A stretch of 64,000 nucleotides of DNA, from contig JBBDHG010000063.1 in assembly GCA_037951165.1 (NCBI GenBank), positions 124,001-188,000 on the forward strand, given 5' to 3'. The notes beneath the pieces are model-generated. The model was not told where the DNA came from. It did not search any database and saw only the letters and a list, made by a program, of their open reading frames with translations. Position 1 is the first letter of the stretch, and each line of letters begins with the position of its first letter. This document shows, one piece after another, positions 60,101 to 64,000 of the stretch. The position numbers were made by a program, and so were the translations under genes. Origin of the DNA: Lophius americanus. Lineage: Eukaryota; Chordata; Actinopteri; Lophiiformes; Lophiidae.

Positions 60101-62818
60101 ATTCAGAATCATACTCAAAATCAAAATGGAAAAATTAGATCCCAGGCTTATCAAACATCTCTGAAATCCTCAAGACAACTCATAATGTGGCTCAGTAGTG
60201 TGTATGACCTCCACGTGCCTGTATGCTCTCCCTACAAGATCTGGGCATGCTCCTGATGAGACGCCCGGTGGTCTCCTGGGGCATCTCTCCCCAGACCTGG
60301 ATCAGGGCATCAGTCAGCTCCTGAACTGTCAGTTGTGCGACGTGGCGGCAGTGGATACAACGATACATGATGTCCGCCATGGCCTCCAAACCGGTCATAG
60401 TGGAGGATGTTGCAGGCAGCAAAACGTTCTCCGCCGAGTCTCCAGACTCTCTCATGTCTGTCACACGTGTTCAGAGTGAACCTGCTCTCATCTGTGAAGG
60501 GAACAGTGCGGCAAAGGATAATCTGCCAATTCTGGTGTTTTTCTGGCAAATGCTCGGTGCAGAGTTGTGAGCACATGAACCAGTTGTGGATGGGTGGCAT
60601 GACGCCCTCATGGAGTCTGTTTCTGACCGTTTGGGATTTTATTTTTGGAACAATCAATAGTGACAAGTCTGTAGGGGAAGATTGAGTTCTGGCTTTGATT
60701 AGAACAATGACAGTTAGTCCAGACAGACCGGGCATCCCCTATACAATCCTGACAGCAATCAGACACTGTGGTGAAAGTCCTTTTTGGAAGAAAGGACTTT
60801 CACTCTCTTGATGTGCATTTATGAGTGTTTCTGCTATTGAAGAAGTGTAGGGATCATCAAGTCACTGCCGACCTCGCAAAGGGGATCCACCTACCTATGT
60901 TATTGATCGTGATGTCACTGTCATTAAAAACCTGATTATGCAAGTCAAAGAATGATGCTCCAGAGGAGTCTTGCTGAAATACTACGAAGCAGAGCGATTC
61001 CCAAACTCAAATTTTGATTTGAAGGAAAAAATAACTTGTAACCCAGTGTTTTGAGATAAAGTATTACAGCACTGGTTCCAGAATAGCATGAACTATTCGT
61101 GTGCTTCAGTGATTTTGCAGGTATTTCGTCATAGATGAAGTTCCATTAGAAAAACAAATTCTAGAAGAGGAAAACCCAACCTAAACCGTACATGTGTCTT
61201 CCAGGTTGCCCAGGAGATTACAGTCCCCCTGAGATTTTTGACTTTCCAGGGAAGTCGGGTTTCCAGCTTTATGGAATGGTATACAAGCCTCACAACTTGC
61301 AGCCTGGCAGGAAACATCCAACCGTTCTCTTTGTGTATGGAGGCCCACAGGTTTGTAAATATATTAAGACTAAACGTGTTTTTATGTTCAAAATAATGCT
61401 ACTTTATAAGAAGCCCTGAAGTAGCCATGGAGGAAAAAAGGATATCATGGCTAAACTTTGATTACTTGAAAAGCTTGTTTGCGTTAAGATACAAGTAACT
61501 CCTAAATGCATATGGATTTGATTACTATGCATTTCAAGACCCACCATACTCTCTGTTTGCAACTCTTCATTTTTCTGCAACTACTTCATGTTCTATGTCG
61601 CGCGGGAACTGGGCCTCAAAAGCTATCAGTCAGCAGTGGTGGTAGACCTGGCAGTCACCATTGTTCCTTGTTTATCATGTCTCTCCACTCGTCTTTCAAA
61701 ATAAACCCCGCCCTGCCACTGGTATTACAATCTAGACCAGCGGATCATTTTAACCGTAGTTAGTTATTTTAATTGAGGAGTCGCCAAGTGAACCGAAAAA
61801 GAGAGAAGCTGATTTGAGATTCATCTCTTGATGTTTTTGTTTATGACATTTATAAATAGATTATATATCTAAATACTGGCTTTTAATTGACCAAATACAA
61901 GTTGCAATATTTTTCATTAGTAAATAACTAACCTACACTTGATTTGAGTTAGTCTGCTTTAGTTTTGTTTCATTAATATTTTATATAGTGAACAACTTGC
62001 ACATCAGTACAATTTTGGAGATGGTTCTGCACTCACTTCAGTGTTCAGAACTGATGTTCCACTAGATTACTTTGTAGTAGTAAGATTACATTCTGACGGG
62101 AGTGTTTCTCCTATCCACATTTAAAGTAGTTTTCTTTTTGAAGAATTGGCAGGCATGAACACTGGACCTCATCCTGGCACCTTTCCTTTCTCTTGATTTT
62201 TCATTCTATTGTATCCTGTGATCCAAAATTAAACAAACTGGGGGGAAAAATGTATCTTAGTTACAATAGTATTTTGAGTGCACAATGATGTAACCCATAC
62301 CATCGACATGTATATGTTTTATAATGCCGCATTTGTGTTTGTGTGTGTGTGTACTCAGGTGCAGCTGGTGAACAACTCCTTCAAAGGTATGAAGTACCTC
62401 CGTCTCAACACACTGGCCTCTCTGGGCTATGCCGTTGTCGTCATTGATGGCAGGGGTTCCTGTCAGAGGGGCCTTGAATTTGAAGGAGCCCTGAAAAACA
62501 AAATGGTAAAGTAAGAGTCAGATGATTCAAGTGATTTTTTTTAACAATATAGTTAACATTTTTTGACAAATAGTCATAGACAACAGAAAAAATATTGAAT
62601 TCCATAAAAATATGCATGATAGTTCAAAAGTAAATTAACATACTGATCTTTTTTTGCTTCTTTAGGGTCAGGTGGAGATTGAAGACCAGGTGGAGGGGCT
62701 ACAATATGTGTCCGAGAAATTTAATTTTGTGGACCTCAGCCGTGTTGCCATTCACGGCTGGTCTTATGGTGGTTTCCTCTCTCTCATGGGCCTCATCCAG
62801 CGACCCAACATCTTCAAG
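51132..62818 (+). CDS. dpp9: dipeptidyl peptidase 9 (3' end missing)
   Basis: Cytosolic/nuclear S9B serine protease that removes N-terminal Xaa-Pro dipeptides and, in mammals, restrains NLRP1/CARD8 inflammasomes. Exons: 51132-51187, 51344-51582, 51809-51921, 52880-53053, 54860-55031, 55673-55783, 56286-56414, 56517-56578, 56666-56766, 57016-57193, 57337-57496, 57615-57694, 58944-59096, 59742-59877, 61205-61350, 62359-62505, 62666-62818; 770 codons, all in phase. A TGA directly precedes the ATG at 51132. The next in-frame ATG (51360) would give the short form. The N-terminal beta-propeller carries the substrate N-terminus-binding pair E272-E273 in QEEFDRFTGYWW. The oxyanion Tyr is in VYGGPQ (about 666). 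The nucleophile is S752 in GWSYGG. The exons with the triad Asp and His lie beyond the window. DPP9 is preferred over DPP8 from sequence such as HSWEGLRDIIH and from its linkage. Confidence 0.94.
54480..54745 (-). mobile_element. LINE-derived reverse-transcriptase tail fragment
   Basis: Antisense inside a dpp9 intron. The - strand reads CGEPQNMEHLMRCSSAP followed by AEDLSEPNAAALACVNY, matching the Cys/His 'CGE.QTM.HLL.CP' plus 'DL..PN..AL..' ending of many non-LTR retrotransposon ORFs. It is a fragment only. It is distinct from the L2/CR1 copies elsewhere in the window. Confidence 0.55.
59943..60735 (-). mobile_element. internally deleted Tc1/mariner element
   Basis: Begins next to a TA (59941-59942) with the terminal repeat CACACCTCAAAAAATAAAGG. 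Its transposase is antisense to dpp9. Recognisable pieces are EGVMPPIHNWF, FTDESRFTLNTCDRHERVWR and ERFAACNILHYDRFGGH (60310-60735), and VWGEMPQETTGRLIRSMPRS with ARGGHTHY (60192-60464). The catalytic middle between the DRFGG block and the VWGEMPQ block is missing and the far terminal repeat is not seen, so it cannot encode an active transposase. Confidence 0.8.
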
Positions 62819-64000
62819 GTTAGGATGATTTTTTCTATTTTAAAAAACTTTTTTAATCCTTTACACAAACTTTCATTCGCCTTGTTCAGATCTTTTAAAA
62901 CAGTTAATTGCTTAATTCCTTTAGTATTAAGTAGGTTTGTTTTGACTGGTGATTTGGGATCATATATATTCATGAACGAAGTGATGAATGATGATTGTCA
63001 TTCATACTATCTGCCATACAGGTACACAACAGAATTAAATTACGTTGCATTTGGTTCCACACACAAAATAAAGAAAAACAAAAAGTAAAAAAAAAAAGAA
63101 ATATGAAAATTAGTGGTCTGTACATAGTGACTGTACATAAAGTGACTGGGATACTACACAGGCGCCGGATTATTGCGCTAGTCAAAATAGGAATATATAT
63201 TCAATTGCACTAAATATAATAAATTGCACAGACTACGTTAAATTGCATACAGGTGGGTTTTTGAATGTGTGTGGAGGAGTGGATGGGGCTTCTGACCATA
63301 TAGATGACTTTGGTTTCTATGCCTATACCAAATCACTACAAACTGTAAATCTCTGGAATCATTGGCCCAGTGTGATTTTTAGCCCTGACCGCCTGCTTCT
63401 TCATTTCCCCATTTTTTGTCTTTATCGTCTATAAAGCCGTCTGGATGAGACTCTAATACTTCCAAAGGATGCATGAAAAGCTGAACTGCTTGCATGCATT
63501 GTTTAGTCTGATATCGATATATCCACAAGATAGCAGTGAAGAGTCAAAAGTTTCAATAATGAAGAAAAGAGGACAGTAGATGAGTTTCTGATAATGTATG
63601 GTGGTTTGTGAGGTCATTAAATGCATTATAACATATTCAATCTTCTTCTGCTTGGATTATTGCCTTACGTTGCCCCTTATTTGATTAAAAACGTTCCCAT
63701 AAAGTTATACATGGATTAGTAAGTTGGTTGTGTTTTTCTCCCAAAAGGTAATATAATACCTTAGTTGTCACTTTTAATCGACATGTTCAGAATGTTCTAG
63801 TTAATGGTTGGTTGGTTTGGTTTATGGTTATCGTCATTTTGGTTCTGTGTTTTCATAACCCCCCTTTCTCAATAAGATGTGATCTTATTGAACCTCAATT
63901 TGAACATTATCAAAATTGAATATTTTGCCTAACTTAAACCTTGTATGAACTCGGATCTATCAAAACTGAACCCCTAATGTAGTTTCCACTGAAATCCACA
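62819..64000 (+). other. dpp9 intron running off the window
   Basis: Begins at the donor after NIFK (GTTAGG). No sequence matching the next expected DPP9 block (family: VAIAGAPVTVW) is present up to 64000, so the intron is at least 1.18 kb. The segment near 63100-63250 looks repeat-like (TTGCAC-bearing words) but was not identified. Confidence 0.7.

Noticed and set aside
63100..63434. Possible last exons of dpp9 after 62818
   Set aside because: No frame gives the expected DPP9 continuation or the triad Asp/His motifs; the sequence looks intronic.

Overview
This is a vertebrate nuclear window, almost certainly from a ray-finned (teleost) fish. It is AT-rich, has multi-exon genes with GT-AG introns and carries interspersed repeats typical of teleosts: L2/CR1-type LINE tails, a Tc1-type transposon and MITE-like inverted repeats. 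Five protein-coding genes lie head-to-tail on the + strand: crtc1 (5' exon missing), med26, cnn2, rps15 and dpp9 (3' end missing). I rebuilt the exons by hand from homology plus splice signals. The reading frame stays open and in phase through every junction of all five genes. The human orthologues all map to chromosome 19p13, so this is a conserved linkage block. Species cannot be named from the sequence alone.

Layout. 1-18050: crtc1, 14 coding exons from the second to the last, 539 codons. Its introns hold repeats and a patchwork of broken coding-like sequence (4245-5029). 18051-26978: the long crtc1 3' UTR, then AT-rich intergenic DNA with LINE 3' ends and the med26 promoter. 26979-29925: med26, three coding exons, 613 aa. 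29926-35666: med26 3' UTR, microsatellites, a hairpin, a LINE fragment and a fold-back element, then the cnn2 promoter. 35667-41900: cnn2, seven exons, 316 aa. 44629-47588: rps15, four exons, 145 aa, with a 5' TOP-like tract and ATG as the last codon of exon 1. 48800-62818: dpp9, a likely non-coding first exon and 17 coding exons encoding the first 770 residues, up to and including the catalytic serine. The Asp and His of the triad lie beyond the window.

The genes are not a functional operon. crtc1 encodes a CREB coactivator, med26 a Mediator subunit, cnn2 an actin-binding calponin, rps15 a small-ribosomal-subunit protein and dpp9 a cytosolic/nuclear dipeptidyl peptidase. The most interesting observation is that one crtc1 intron (2822-3808) has AT-AC ends with minor-spliceosome (U12-type) 5' site and branch point, and no GT-AG alternative preserves the reading frame. 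Others are a conserved N-terminal extension of dpp9, a three-copy CRE-containing 20-mer, a fold-back element at 34564-35213, and five copies of one LINE 3' end truncated to very different lengths. I saw no evidence of a wholly new gene system.
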